A stretch of DNA of 64,000 nt from Leptolyngbya sp. CCY15150. GTDB lineage: Bacteria; Cyanobacteriota; Cyanobacteriia; RECH01. Shown one piece after another: positions 26,921 through 36,235 of this stretch. The DNA is taken from NCBI RefSeq assembly GCF_016888135.1, contig NZ_JACSWB010000289.1:80086-144085 (forward strand), written 5' to 3'. The position numbers and the translations under genes are program-made. Below the pieces are notes generated by a model, which was given only the letters and a program-made list of their open reading frames with translations, ran no database searches and was not told the DNA's origin. Numbering within the stretch: the first letter of the stretch is position 1; each line of letters starts with the position of its first letter.

Positions 26921-28444
26921 TTAGAAGCTGAAGGTGGTACGGATAGCACCAATCAAGGAAGAATCCAAGCCACCGTTGTTATCTGGATCATCAATGTAGA
27001 TAACAGATGGGGTAACCGAGATGCGGTCGTTCACTTGCAGGCGGTAGAACACTTCAGCCAAGAAGGAGGTGTTGATGCTCCGATCAGGTGCACCAATAAC
27101 TCCAGTGAAGTTGTCGCGGCTGTAAGGAACAACACCAGCTAGAACACCCAGCATGTTGCCGCTACCACCGAGGTCGTTGAAGGCCAAGGTTCCTTGGTAG
27201 CTCCAAACTTCAGCATCACCATCAACACCGATAGAATCTACATCGGAGTAGGCGACGCCACCACCGATTTCAATGGTGTCGTTCAGGCGGAAGTTGCCTT
27301 GGAAACCGAAGTTGTTAGCGTTGTAAGCAGGCACGCCAAAACCAAGGGTGTTGTAGGTGCGGATGTAGGTCAGAGCTGCGTCAAAGGAGCCGCTCAGGAA
27401 GGTCAACTGACCGATGGCGCTGTAAGGACCATTGAACAGACCAGAACCTTCTTCAGGGCTAGCAGCATCATCTGCTGTGTAGCCTAGATCGAGGCTGATG
27501 TTGTCGGTGAGCTGAACGATGAGACCAGCACCAGCGTTACCCACGGTTGCGATGCTGTACTGAGAAGGGAAGCCAAAGTTAGACAGCGAACCGCTGGTGG
27601 AGCTATCCAAGGGGCTGATGGTGCTGGCTACGAAGTCATCCACACCCAGGCTATTGGCACCGATGCGAACATCAATGCTGCTGGTGAGAGGGAAGTCGTA
27701 GAACAGGTCGTCTAGGAAGACGTCACCATCGCTGCTGCCGCCATAGGAGAAACCGACGGGGTCAGCATCAAAGTCTTGGACGTCACGAGCGCGCAGACGA
27801 ACACGCAGACGGTCATCACCGGTGAAGCTAGAGTCGAAGTTCATCTCCGTCCGGTAGCCGAAGGTGACTTGGTCATCAAAGACTTCGTCACTATCGAAAA
27901 CAGCGGCGGTGCTGAAGATAGCGTTGCCGTTCAGTTTGGTGGTGGTGGAGAACTGGTTGGCTTCTAGTTGAGCGGTGCGAGCTTCTAGAGCATCAACACG
28001 GCCACGTAGAGTAGCTAGTTCAGCTTCAAACTGTTGCAAGAGTTGCTCAAGGGTGGTTAGGTCGCCACCGGTAACGGTGCGAGCAAATCCTTCCAAACAA
28101 GCGTTCAAACCAGCCGCGAACTCATAACGAGTCATGGCTTGGTTGCCGCGGAAGGTACCGTCGGGATAACCGGCGATACAACCGTAGCGGTCGATCAAGG
28201 AGCTGAGTGCTTGGTATGCCCAGTCGGTGGGTTGCACATCAGAGAGCTGAGTAATCGAGGTCACCTGACCCATGCTGTCAACGCTACCTTCGTTGGCGTA
28301 GTCAGCAATTTGCTCAAGGCTAGAAACGCTGGTGACGTCGGTATTGATTTCTTCTGATGCGATCGCAGAAGACGATGCAAAGATAGCTGTGCCCAAGATA
28401 GCTGGAGTTACCAGCAGGGACTTCCAAAGAATTTTCGGAGACAT
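26921..28444 (-). CDS. SLH-domain OprB-type outer-membrane porin
   Basis: The 507-residue protein has a signal peptide (~1-29, ending ASSSAIA), an SLH domain (~70-120, DWAYQALSSLIDRYGCIAGYPDGTFRG), a coiled-coil (~128-165, LEQLLQQFEAELATLRGRVDALEART) and a beta-barrel ending in Phe (IGAIRTTFSF), a typical outer-membrane signal. This is the architecture of the major cyanobacterial Som/OprB porins, which anchor the outer membrane to peptidoglycan-linked polysaccharide and pass ions or small solutes. Some members are annotated as iron-uptake porins. Codons are less HIP1-rich, as often seen for abundant proteins. Confidence 0.94.
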   Translation of the reverse strand: MSPKILWKSLLVTPAILGTAIFASSSAIASEEINTDVTSVSSLEQIADYANEGSVDSMGQVTSITQLSDVQPTDWAYQALSSLIDRYGCIAGYPDGTFRGNQAMTRYEFAAGLNACLEGFARTVTGGDLTTLEQLLQQFEAELATLRGRVDALEARTAQLEANQFSTTTKLNGNAIFSTAAVFDSDEVFDDQVTFGYRTEMNFDSSFTGDDRLRVRLRARDVQDFDADPVGFSYGGSSDGDVFLDDLFYDFPLTSSIDVRIGANSLGVDDFVASTISPLDSSTSGSLSNFGFPSQYSIATVGNAGAGLIVQLTDNISLDLGYTADDAASPEEGSGLFNGPYSAIGQLTFLSGSFDAALTYIRTYNTLGFGVPAYNANNFGFQGNFRLNDTIEIGGGVAYSDVDSIGVDGDAEVWSYQGTLAFNDLGGSGNMLGVLAGVVPYSRDNFTGVIGAPDRSINTSFLAEVFYRLQVNDRISVTPSVIYIDDPDNNGGLDSSLIGAIRTTFSF

Positions 28445-28968
28445 ATGTTTTTCCTCACACCTGCAAGTAGATTTCGAACCTACACAAGTAGTTATAGCAC
28501 TAGTGGCTCAAAAATGTTGAGAGTTGACGAAAAAAAATGGTAGTTCTGCCTAGGGAAGGCAGGAGTGGCGTCAACGCCCGGAATGGGACTCCCCTGAGAT
28601 TTGAAACTAGGATGCTGCTTACAAGATGTAAGACTGGTGGGAGATGGGGCAAGTTCCCCAGGATGAAAGGATGTAACCCCAGGATCGGGCTGGCCTCTAG
28701 TTCAAGGTTAGCGACTTGGTCTTCGCGGCTGGGGGAGACGGTGGGCTGCGTTAATCCTGGAATCCTCTGGTTAGAGAATGAAGTGTTACAGCAGGTGATC
28801 AACTCTACCGAATCCGAGAAATTGGGTGGAGAATCATTTCATGATCATGTCTACAGGTGACGTCACCTTAGCGTTGTTGCATGACGCTTCATGACGTCCT
28901 GGTTATGCTACGAATCTGAATGCTAACGAGCAGCTAATCACTTCTTGGGAATCTAGACTGGAAACGCT
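28445..28968. other. Intergenic region with possible IS remnant
   Basis: It lies between the porin (-) and the SIMPL gene (+). A 107-residue frame at 28537-28860 resembles, from memory only, the degraded end of an IS605/IS607-type TnpB region (a VNAR segment, then GGAATCCTCTGG followed by AGAGAATGAAGTGTTA). It is not an intact gene. The perfect palindrome at 28855-28868 is listed separately. Confidence 0.35.
28855..28868. promoter_or_regulatory. Perfect 14-bp palindrome upstream of the SIMPL gene
   Basis: AGGTGACGTCACCT equals its own reverse complement over 14 bp. It lies 100 bp upstream of the SIMPL gene start. Further TGACG half-sites follow at 28881-28895. This is typical of a dimeric regulator site; the regulator is unknown. 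Confidence 0.55.
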
Positions 28969-29871
28969 ATGAAACCTTTTTACAGCCATGGGTTGAGTTT
29001 GAGTGTGACGGCAGCGATCGCTACTGTGTTGGGGTTAGGTTTAGGACAAGTGGGGCAGGCTGCTACTCCTGCTGAGTCTGCCTTACCAGCGACGGAAGAG
29101 GCTGGGACAAGTGGGCCCATGCCTCAATCGTTGCTAGAGTCCGAGCAGGTGGCTCAGTTGCTTTATCCGCCTGTTAGCAACTCTCAAGGCTTGATGGTCG
29201 TGGGACAGGGTGTGGTTCGACAACCAGCGGACTCGGTCAAAATTAACATGAGCTTTTACCGCACCGATCCTTACTATGACTACTATGGCTGGGAAGAAGA
29301 CGGTTCTGAACCTGCTTCCCCTCCCACTGCCGAACCCTTAACAGAAGCAGCCTTACGTCCTATCACGAATGCGATCATTGCTACAGGGGTACCAGCAACA
29401 GCCATTGAGGTTGACCTATCCGGAGGAACCGGCTCCTACGGCACAACTAATACGGCTTCTGTGACCATCAGCCTGCGTAATCCAAGCCAAGCCCAAGTCC
29501 GAGACCTAGTTGCAGCGGTTAATGAGGCAACTGCAGGTACAGACATCTACAACCAAGGTGTGTTTGTTAACTACAGTGTTGATAACTGTGCCTCATTATT
29601 AGAGGACGTTTATATCTCCGCCATCCAAGATGCCCGATCCCGCGCTGCGACGATGGCAGATGCCTTGGATGTCGAGATTGAAGCGGTTCCCTCGGTAGCT
29701 GAATCCCCGTTCAACTTGTTCTATCCACCCTGCGATCCTGAGCAGCAAGGGCAAAGTTCATCCCTCTGGGGTGGCTATGGCTATGGGGCAGGAACCTACT
29801 ACGACCCCAGTATGCCGGCAGAGGTGCAGGTGCAGCGCGACATTTTCGTGACCTTCCCAATTCGGGATTAG
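28969..29871 (+). CDS. Exported SIMPL-domain (DUF541) protein
   Basis: The 300-residue protein has a signal peptide (~1-32, LSLSVTAAIATVLGLGLGQVGQA) and a SIMPL domain beginning GLMVVGQGVVRQPADSVKINM. The C-terminal part has PSQAQVRDLVAAVNEA and a long helix (SAIQDARSRAATMADAL) typical of the family. An acidic, Tyr-rich insert (DPYYDYYGWEEDGSEP) interrupts the domain. SIMPL proteins such as YggE are periplasmic and linked to oxidative or signalling stress, but their biochemistry is unclear. Confidence 0.9.
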   Translation: MKPFYSHGLSLSVTAAIATVLGLGLGQVGQAATPAESALPATEEAGTSGPMPQSLLESEQVAQLLYPPVSNSQGLMVVGQGVVRQPADSVKINMSFYRTDPYYDYYGWEEDGSEPASPPTAEPLTEAALRPITNAIIATGVPATAIEVDLSGGTGSYGTTNTASVTISLRNPSQAQVRDLVAAVNEATAGTDIYNQGVFVNYSVDNCASLLEDVYISAIQDARSRAATMADALDVEIEAVPSVAESPFNLFYPPCDPEQQGQSSSLWGGYGYGAGTYYDPSMPAEVQVQRDIFVTFPIRD

Positions 29872-29910
29872 GTCAGAGTCTGCGCTGGCTTCAGTACTAT
29901 AGGCTGCTGT

Positions 29911-29955
29911 TCATCCTCCGGTTTTCGATACAGTTTTCGATACATCGGAGGATGA
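29911..29955. terminator. Hairpin between convergent SIMPL and thyX genes
   Basis: TCATCCTCCG (29911-29920) pairs perfectly with CGGAGGATGA (29946-29955). The loop contains a tandem GTTTTCGATACA-type repeat. It sits between converging genes and is likely a bidirectional terminator. Confidence 0.6.
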
Positions 29956-29971
29956 TTTATGGTGCGGAGAG

Positions 29972-30694
29972 CTAGGGCGACAACCGAGCTTTCTTCAGGC
30001 GATTGGCTTCATACCAGGCGGCGATCGCAGGCACCCAGGCTTGAAAATGGGGCCAGATTTGTTCACAGAGCTTCTGGGCTTCGAGCTGAGCATCGGCTTT
30101 CCAGCGCAGATCCAGCAAGTGCATGAGCGATCGCACATTAGCCGACATCACCCAATGTTGGCGAATATCAAAGGGAATGAGTCCACGGGCATGTTCTTCC
30201 GCAAAGCCTTGATGGATGCGTTCGGCATAGCGATGGCAGGCTTGGAGACACCAATCTAGATCCTCCTGCCGCAGGTCTTCGGTGTAGTCGTACTTTTTGC
30301 CTTGGCGATCGCTATAGCTGCCCAAGGGACGCAGGTAGAACACATCTTCTAGCTCCCGCTTCCCCTCTATCACATCGAGGATGCGCTGTCCAGTATATCG
30401 GAAGGACTGAACATCAAATGAGACGCCCACGCGATGTGTCCTAACTTGCTGCATGGTGCTGTGGGGAAACCAGCCGCAGTTTAGGACAATTTGGGGGTGT
30501 TCCAGGGGGCCATAATGGCCGCGATTGCCTTGGAGCAGTTGTTTGACAATCACGTCGCCACATTTTTCTTCGCCGGGCCAGCGATCGCGTTCATCCCACA
30601 CGAAGCCTTCTGCATAATCTTGGTGCATTGCCCCGTAGATCACCTGTTGGGGGTTGGGGGTTTGGGAAATTAGGGCAACGGTAAACCGATCCAT
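29972..30694 (-). CDS. thyX: Flavin-dependent thymidylate synthase ThyX
   Basis: The 240-residue protein contains the ThyX signature region RTHRVGVSFDVQSFRYTGQR, a variant of the RHRx7S motif that binds dUMP and FAD, plus the conserved GHYGPLEHPQI segment. It makes dTMP from dUMP with FAD, NADPH and methylene-tetrahydrofolate. The ATG at 30694 is preferred to a TTG six bases upstream. No thyA is in the window. Confidence 0.95.
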   Translation of the reverse strand: MDRFTVALISQTPNPQQVIYGAMHQDYAEGFVWDERDRWPGEEKCGDVIVKQLLQGNRGHYGPLEHPQIVLNCGWFPHSTMQQVRTHRVGVSFDVQSFRYTGQRILDVIEGKRELEDVFYLRPLGSYSDRQGKKYDYTEDLRQEDLDWCLQACHRYAERIHQGFAEEHARGLIPFDIRQHWVMSANVRSLMHLLDLRWKADAQLEAQKLCEQIWPHFQAWVPAIAAWYEANRLKKARLSP

Positions 30695-30868
30695 AGTCAA
30701 TCCACAGTCAAATTTGGCTGAACAAAGTAACCATTATCCAAGATTTTGTCGAGATTTCGGGCATCCTAAACAATATATGTAGGTCTTTAACAGCGCTTCC
30801 CTGACTTGAGCATCCGGATTGGGGAAGCTTGTTATCGTCTTATTAGATTGACACCGCTTGGATGGGCT

Positions 30869-32767
30869 ATGAATCACTACGATTTTCTAAAACTGGCAAT
30901 GTTTAGCGGCAAGGGCGGGGTTGGTAAGACCACCCTCTCCTGCGGCTTTGCCCGACAGTGGGCCCAGCGGTTCCCCCAGGAATCGATCCTGCTGATCTCC
31001 ACCGATCCAGCCCATTCCTTGGGTGATGTATTGCAAATCCCCGTGGATGATACACCGCGTCCCATGGCGGATCTGCCCAATCTGCAGGTGCGGGCCCTGG
31101 ATGCCGACCAACTGCTGCAGGCGTTCAAGGCGGACTATGGCACGGTGCTGGAGCTATTGGTGGAACGGGGTAGCTTTGTGGAGGGCACCGATCTACAGCC
31201 GGTGTGGGATCTAAGCTGGCCAGGCTTGGATGAGCTGATGGGGATTTTGGAAATTCAGCGATTGCTGCAGTCGGACGGCTTCGATCGCATTGTGGTGGAC
31301 ATGGCTCCCAGCGGTCATGCGTTGAATTTGCTGGAACTCATGGACTTTTTGGATAGCTTCCTAGGTGCGCTGGAGCTATTCCAGGAAAAGCATCAGGTGG
31401 TCACCCAAACCCTTACCGGCCGCTACACCGAGGATGACGCAGATACGTTTATTCAAGACATGAAGCGGGATTTGGCAGATGGGCGATCGCTCCTCCAAGA
31501 TCCAGGGCAGACGGCTTGTCTAGTGGTGGCCATTCCAGAACCCATGAGCTGGCTAGAGAGCGATCGCCTCATCCAGTCTCTCGGCCGGCTCCAGATTCCC
31601 GTGGGCGGCATTTTTGTGAACCATCTCCAGCGCAGTGCTGCTGAGCCAGCCTCAGGAACCGACTGGCAACCCTGCTACTCCGAACAGCAGGAGATGCTAG
31701 ACAAGTTTTTGGCACTCCTCGAACCAGGGCAGGTGTTTGCAGTACCGGAGCAAGACAAGGAACCCGTGGGCGGTGCAGCGCTGGATCGGGTGATGGCGCA
31801 GGTGGTATCGGCGGAAACGGTGGCGATCGCTCCCAGGGGAACCTCGCCGGTGGTGCAGTGGCCCGAGTCAGTGCCCCCCAGTTTTCCAGATTTCATCGGT
31901 GAACAGCGCAAGCTGATTTTGCTCGGCGGGAAGGGCGGTGTGGGTAAAACCACCGTGGCAGCAGCGATCGCTTGGGGGATGGCCAACCAATATCCCGATC
32001 GCAATGTGCGGGTGATTTCCATTGACCCGGCCCATTCCCTCGGCGATGCCTTTGGGCAGCAGTTGTCCCACACACCGGCAGATGTGGCGGCTAACCTCAG
32101 CGCCCAGGAAGTCGATGCCAGCCAGATTTTGGATGAATTCCGGGATGACTACCTCTGGGAACTGGCGGAGATGATGAGCGGCGATACAGGCGAGGATGAA
32201 AGCCTGCAAATTGCCTATGGGCCCCAAGCTTGGCGGCAAATTGTAGCCCAGGCCCTGCCAGGAATTGATGAAATGCTGTCCTTGATGACGGTAATGGAGC
32301 TGCTGGAGCAGGGCAAGCAGGATTTGATTGTGTTGGATACGGCGCCCACCGGTCACCTGCTGCGATTTTTGGAAATGCCAACGGCCCTAGGCGACTGGCT
32401 CTCCTGGATTTTCAAACTGTGGATTAAATATCAAAACGTGGTGGGACGGACGGAATTTATGGGCCGCCTGCGGACGCTGCGCAAACGGGTGATGACGGCG
32501 CAGAAAAAGCTCACGGATCCAGCCCATACGGAATTTATCAGCGTAGTGCAGGCTCAGTCGGCCATTGTGGCGGAAACCCAGCGGCTGACGACGTCGATGG
32601 AATCTCTAGAGCTCTACCATCGCTTTATCGTGCATAATCGCTATCGTCCCGAACAGCCCCTTGTGGCAGATACCTTCCCCAATCAAACCGTGGTTCGCCT
32701 ACCGATGCTGCCGAGGGCGATCGCCCCTCTTGAGCAAATTCAAGGGGCCGCTAGGCTATTATTCTGA
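30869..32767 (+). CDS. Two-domain ArsA/Get3-like ATPase
   Basis: The 632-residue protein has two tandem ATPase domains, each with a deviant Walker A (SGKGGVGKTT at ~13-22 and GGKGGVGKTT at ~354) and switch motifs (DPAHSLGD in both; DMAPSGHALNLL and DTAPTGHLLRFL). Bacterial two-domain ArsA energises arsenite efflux, and Get3/TRC40 inserts tail-anchored proteins. No arsB, arsR or arsC gene is nearby, so I prefer a neutral ArsA-family call. A TTG at 30806 would add 21 residues; the ATG at 30869 fits the family. Confidence 0.9.
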   Translation: MNHYDFLKLAMFSGKGGVGKTTLSCGFARQWAQRFPQESILLISTDPAHSLGDVLQIPVDDTPRPMADLPNLQVRALDADQLLQAFKADYGTVLELLVERGSFVEGTDLQPVWDLSWPGLDELMGILEIQRLLQSDGFDRIVVDMAPSGHALNLLELMDFLDSFLGALELFQEKHQVVTQTLTGRYTEDDADTFIQDMKRDLADGRSLLQDPGQTACLVVAIPEPMSWLESDRLIQSLGRLQIPVGGIFVNHLQRSAAEPASGTDWQPCYSEQQEMLDKFLALLEPGQVFAVPEQDKEPVGGAALDRVMAQVVSAETVAIAPRGTSPVVQWPESVPPSFPDFIGEQRKLILLGGKGGVGKTTVAAAIAWGMANQYPDRNVRVISIDPAHSLGDAFGQQLSHTPADVAANLSAQEVDASQILDEFRDDYLWELAEMMSGDTGEDESLQIAYGPQAWRQIVAQALPGIDEMLSLMTVMELLEQGKQDLIVLDTAPTGHLLRFLEMPTALGDWLSWIFKLWIKYQNVVGRTEFMGRLRTLRKRVMTAQKKLTDPAHTEFISVVQAQSAIVAETQRLTTSMESLELYHRFIVHNRYRPEQPLVADTFPNQTVVRLPMLPRAIAPLEQIQGAARLLF

Positions 32768-32957
32768 AGCAAGGCTCCATTCTCCCGAAATCCTCCCGAT
32801 TTAAGTTGGGTCTTGGATAAGGAGGCGATCGCTAGCGATCAGGGATGATGGCACCGATAGACCGTGGGCTAGCCTCAACGGTCTTTGTTTTGCCAGCGTG
32901 GTTGGGCGATCGCGTCGCCAAGGCCTCCACCTGGTTGCACAACCAAAGGAACCTGGA

Positions 32958-34061
32958 ATGTCAGTCAAAACGATTATCTTGATTGGGCTATTGGTGTTTG
33001 TGCCGATTTCTGTGGCTGCCCATCTGATGCATATGGGAGCACTGGTGGTATTTGCCACGGCTGCGCTAGCTATTTTGCCCTTAGCCGCTTGGATGGGCAC
33101 AGCAACCGAGGAAATTGCGGTGGTATCGGGGCCAACCTTAGGTGGGCTGCTCAATGCCACTTTTGGCAATGCAACGGAGCTGATTATTGCCCTGATTGCT
33201 CTGAATGCTGGTCTGATTGAAGTGGTCAAAGCCAGTATTACCGGGTCGATTCTCGGCAACCTGCTGCTGGTCATGGGGCTATCGATGTTTCTGGGAGGCT
33301 TGCGCTACAAGGAGCAGGAATTTCAGCCGGTCTTAGCACGGCTGAATGCCTCATCGATGAACTTAGCGGTGATTGCCATTTTATTGCCCACCGCCGTCAA
33401 CTTCACCTCCACGGGCATTGAAGAATCTCAAATGCAGCGCCTATCCGCCGCTGTGGCCGTGGTTTTGATTGGGGTATACCTGCTCACCCTGCTGTTCTCC
33501 ATGAAAACCCACAGCTATCTTTGTGAAGCCGGAGAAGTGGATCTGGATCTGAATGAAGAGGGCGAAGACGCCGCCGGGCATCGTCCCAATCTCTGGCTAT
33601 GGACGGGGGTGTTGCTGGGAGCCACGCTGCTGGTGGCGCTCGAATCGGAACTGCTGGTGGGTGCTTTAGAGGAAGCGACCGAGCAACTGGGGTTGACTCA
33701 GCTCTTTACCGGCGTCATTTTGCTGCCGATTATTGGCAACGCGGCGGAACATGCCACAGCAGTCACCGTGGCAATGAAAAACAAAATGGACTTATCGGTC
33801 TCGGTGGCGGTGGGATCGAGTTTGCAAATTGCCCTATTTGTTGCGCCGGTGCTGGTGTTGGCGGGTTGGGTGATGGGACAGCCCATGGATCTCAACTTCA
33901 ACCCCTTTGAACTGGTTGCCGTGGCCGTCGCCGTGCTGATCGCCAATTCCATTAGCTCCGATGGGCGATCCAACTGGTTGGAAGGTAGCTTACTGCTGGC
34001 CACCTACGCAGTGCTGAGTCTAGCCTTTTTCTTCCACCCGATCGTTGAAGGGATTGGCTAA
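32958..34061 (+). CDS. cax: Calcium/proton antiporter (CaCA family, Cax type)
   Basis: The 367-residue membrane protein has two homologous halves with the CaCA alpha-repeat motifs: GGLLNATFGNATELIIALIAL and GNAAEHATAVTVAMKNKMDLS. About ten membrane segments are visible, with a short acidic loop (EVDLDLNEEGEDAAG) in the centre. It exchanges Ca2+ for H+. The ATG at 32958 is chosen because upstream residues are unlike the family. Confidence 0.93.
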   Translation: MSVKTIILIGLLVFVPISVAAHLMHMGALVVFATAALAILPLAAWMGTATEEIAVVSGPTLGGLLNATFGNATELIIALIALNAGLIEVVKASITGSILGNLLLVMGLSMFLGGLRYKEQEFQPVLARLNASSMNLAVIAILLPTAVNFTSTGIEESQMQRLSAAVAVVLIGVYLLTLLFSMKTHSYLCEAGEVDLDLNEEGEDAAGHRPNLWLWTGVLLGATLLVALESELLVGALEEATEQLGLTQLFTGVILLPIIGNAAEHATAVTVAMKNKMDLSVSVAVGSSLQIALFVAPVLVLAGWVMGQPMDLNFNPFELVAVAVAVLIANSISSDGRSNWLEGSLLLATYAVLSLAFFFHPIVEGIG

Positions 34062-34077
34062 TTCAACAAAGATGAAC

Positions 34078-34146
34078 GCAGGCGGTTGATTGGATTCAAC
34101 GGTGGGTTCAAACATACGTACCATCCAACCACCTGCTTGACGACGT
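34078..34146. terminator. Hairpin between convergent cax and GH1 genes
   Basis: GCAGGCGGTTG (34078-34088) pairs with CAACCACCTGC (34136-34146) at 10 of 11 positions across a 47-nt loop. It is located between converging stops. Its terminator role is moderate inference. Confidence 0.4.
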
Positions 34147-34159
34147 TGGCCATCAACGG

Positions 34160-35533
34160 CTAAACGACCCGGTTTTGGCTAATGCAGTCGGCATACCAGT
34201 AATAGCTAGCCTTGGGAATGCGGGTTTGGCTGGCATAGTCTACATAAATGATGCCAAAGCGGCGATCGTAGCCCCAGGCCCATTCAAAATTATCCAGCAA
34301 ACTCCAAACAAAATAGCCGGTGAGGGGATAGCCCTCCTGCACAGCGCGATGGGCGGCTCGTAGATGTTCTCGCAGGTAGAGAATGCGATCGCTGTCGATG
34401 ACCTCGCCTTGATCAGTCACCTGATCCTGAGCCGCACAGCCGTTTTCGCTGATGAAAAGCTGGAGATCGGGGCGATCGAGGGTGTCGCTAATGTGGCGAA
34501 TACTCCAGTACAGCGCATCGGGGATCACCTGCAGCCAAGGCATGTGCATGCGGGGATAGCCAGAGGGAAAGTCCAGCACGTCATACCCTTGATCCGTATC
34601 CGCTGCTCGCACATACATCCCGGAGTAGATATTGATCCCCAGGGCATCAATGGGTTGATGAATGATCGCTAAATCGCCAGCTTGGATATCGGGAGCCTGA
34701 TCCCCAAGCTGCTCCAGCAGAGCCGGGCTATACTGACCGGTCAGGGCTGGCTGGATAATGCCGCCGTTGCTATGGAGTCGGGAAAACGCTTTTTGACAGG
34801 CAGCGATATGCTCCGGGGTTTCGCTGATCGGGACGGGCACGAAGAAGTTATCGACCAAGGCGATGGAACAGGGTTGGGGAGAAGCGGCACGGATGGCCTG
34901 GCAGCCGAGACCGTGGGCCAGCAGCGCATGATGGGAGGTTTGCCAAACGTCCTTGGGCTGGGACACCACGGTGCCTGGGGCGTGGGGCGGCACTTGGTTG
35001 ACGCCATAGCCCAGATGGGTAAAGCAGGCAATTTCATTCAGGGTCATCCAGTGGGTGATGCGATCGCCCAACCGTTGCACCACGGCCGTCACATAGTCGG
35101 CAAAATCGTAGGCCATTTGGCGATCGCGCCAAGAACCATAGGCATCCTCTAACGCTTGAGGGCTATCCCAGTGAAACAGGGTGGCATGGGGGGTGATCCC
35201 ATGATCCCGCAGACAGTCTACAAGGCGGCGATAGAAATCGATCCCGGCTTCATTCACCGCTCCTCGTCCTTCCGGAATAATCCGCGGCCAGGCAATGCTA
35301 AAGCGATAGTGGCGGATGCCTAGATCCACCATGCGTTTTACATCATCGTCATAGCAGTGGTAGTGATCACAGGCGATCGCTCCGGTATCGCCATTTAGCA
35401 CCCGTCCCGGCGTTTCGCTGAACGTATCCCACACGCTGGGTCGCCGTCCATCGGCAGCGATCGCCCCTTCAATTTGGTAGGCCGCCGTGGCTGCCCCCCA
35501 CTGAAACCCAGATGGAAATTGATAGCTGACCAT
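34160..35533 (-). CDS. GH1 family beta-glucosidase
   Basis: The 457-residue enzyme starts MVSYQFPSGFQWGAATAAYQIEG, the GH1 N-terminal signature. Acid/base Glu167 lies in TLNE and nucleophile Glu ~363 in LFISENG. It has no signal peptide, so it is cytosolic. Retaining GH1 enzymes hydrolyse beta-glucosides, beta-galactosides and related sugars; cyanobacterial substrates may include glucosylglycerol-type or plant-derived glycosides, which sequence cannot decide. The start at 35533 is preferred to 35587. Confidence 0.94.
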   Translation of the reverse strand: MVSYQFPSGFQWGAATAAYQIEGAIAADGRRPSVWDTFSETPGRVLNGDTGAIACDHYHCYDDDVKRMVDLGIRHYRFSIAWPRIIPEGRGAVNEAGIDFYRRLVDCLRDHGITPHATLFHWDSPQALEDAYGSWRDRQMAYDFADYVTAVVQRLGDRITHWMTLNEIACFTHLGYGVNQVPPHAPGTVVSQPKDVWQTSHHALLAHGLGCQAIRAASPQPCSIALVDNFFVPVPISETPEHIAACQKAFSRLHSNGGIIQPALTGQYSPALLEQLGDQAPDIQAGDLAIIHQPIDALGINIYSGMYVRAADTDQGYDVLDFPSGYPRMHMPWLQVIPDALYWSIRHISDTLDRPDLQLFISENGCAAQDQVTDQGEVIDSDRILYLREHLRAAHRAVQEGYPLTGYFVWSLLDNFEWAWGYDRRFGIIYVDYASQTRIPKASYYWYADCISQNRVV

Positions 35534-35598
35534 AGGACTGCTCCCGACTACTGCTGCCTGCGATCGCCCTTGGGGATCGACATGCATCCCCGGTGGCG

Positions 35599-36153
35599 TT
35601 ATCGATCAAACCGTCGCATTAAATAGGCCACGCCAAAATCCCCGTTGGGATGATTTTCCAGCAGTCCGGCCAATTCAAAAATTTTCTCCGCCAGCTCAGA
35701 GCCCAGCTTATCCCGCGTAGCCTGGCGCTCCCGTTCGGCATAATTCTGTTCTTTCACCCGCGCCTGCCACTCACTAGAAAAGAGCCGTTCAATTGACGTG
35801 TGCAATCCCAACTCTTGCAGCACCTCCCATTCGCCGTGGTCGCACCAGATGCCGCCACAGTTGGGACAGCGCTCCACGTAAAAAGGCTGCTTTAAGTTCA
35901 CCTTGGCCCGGGCCAGGTAATGACGACAGTCAGGACAGAGGGCGGCCCGAGCATCCAAGGGCGACGTGGCATAATCTACATCCAGCGTGGGCTTGGGTAA
36001 CGTAGACTCCACGGCGGGCTGCTGCTGTTTCCACTCAATATATTGCTCTGGAGGAATCCAGGTGCCTTTGCAATCTGGGCAGCACTGCACCTGCATGGCG
36101 TCCGCCAGTAGACTGCTGGTGAGTTCAACGTTCTTATCTTTTGGACACTGCAC
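35599..36153 (-). CDS. Zinc-ribbon (zf-TFIIB type) protein
   Basis: The 184-residue protein carries three CxxC-containing zinc-ribbon segments: one begins at the N-terminus (VQCPKDK), with a CCPDCKGTW partner, then CPDCRHYLARAKV and CPNCGGIWCDHGEWEVL. The C-terminal half is helical and charged. GTG at 36153 is preceded by the strong ribosome-binding sequence AGGAAGGAG, which decides the start; the longer frame to 36252 lacks such support and overlaps patD. Its function is unknown. It follows the PatD-like gene on the same strand. Confidence 0.82.
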   Translation of the reverse strand: MQCPKDKNVELTSSLLADAMQVQCCPDCKGTWIPPEQYIEWKQQQPAVESTLPKPTLDVDYATSPLDARAALCPDCRHYLARAKVNLKQPFYVERCPNCGGIWCDHGEWEVLQELGLHTSIERLFSSEWQARVKEQNYAERERQATRDKLGSELAEKIFELAGLLENHPNGDFGVAYLMRRFDR

Positions 36154-36235
36154 AACCTTTCTCCTTCCTGGTCTAGCCCGCAGGCGATCCTTGCCGATCC
36201 CCTTTCCGATTAAAGCACCAAGCTTCGCCTCATGA

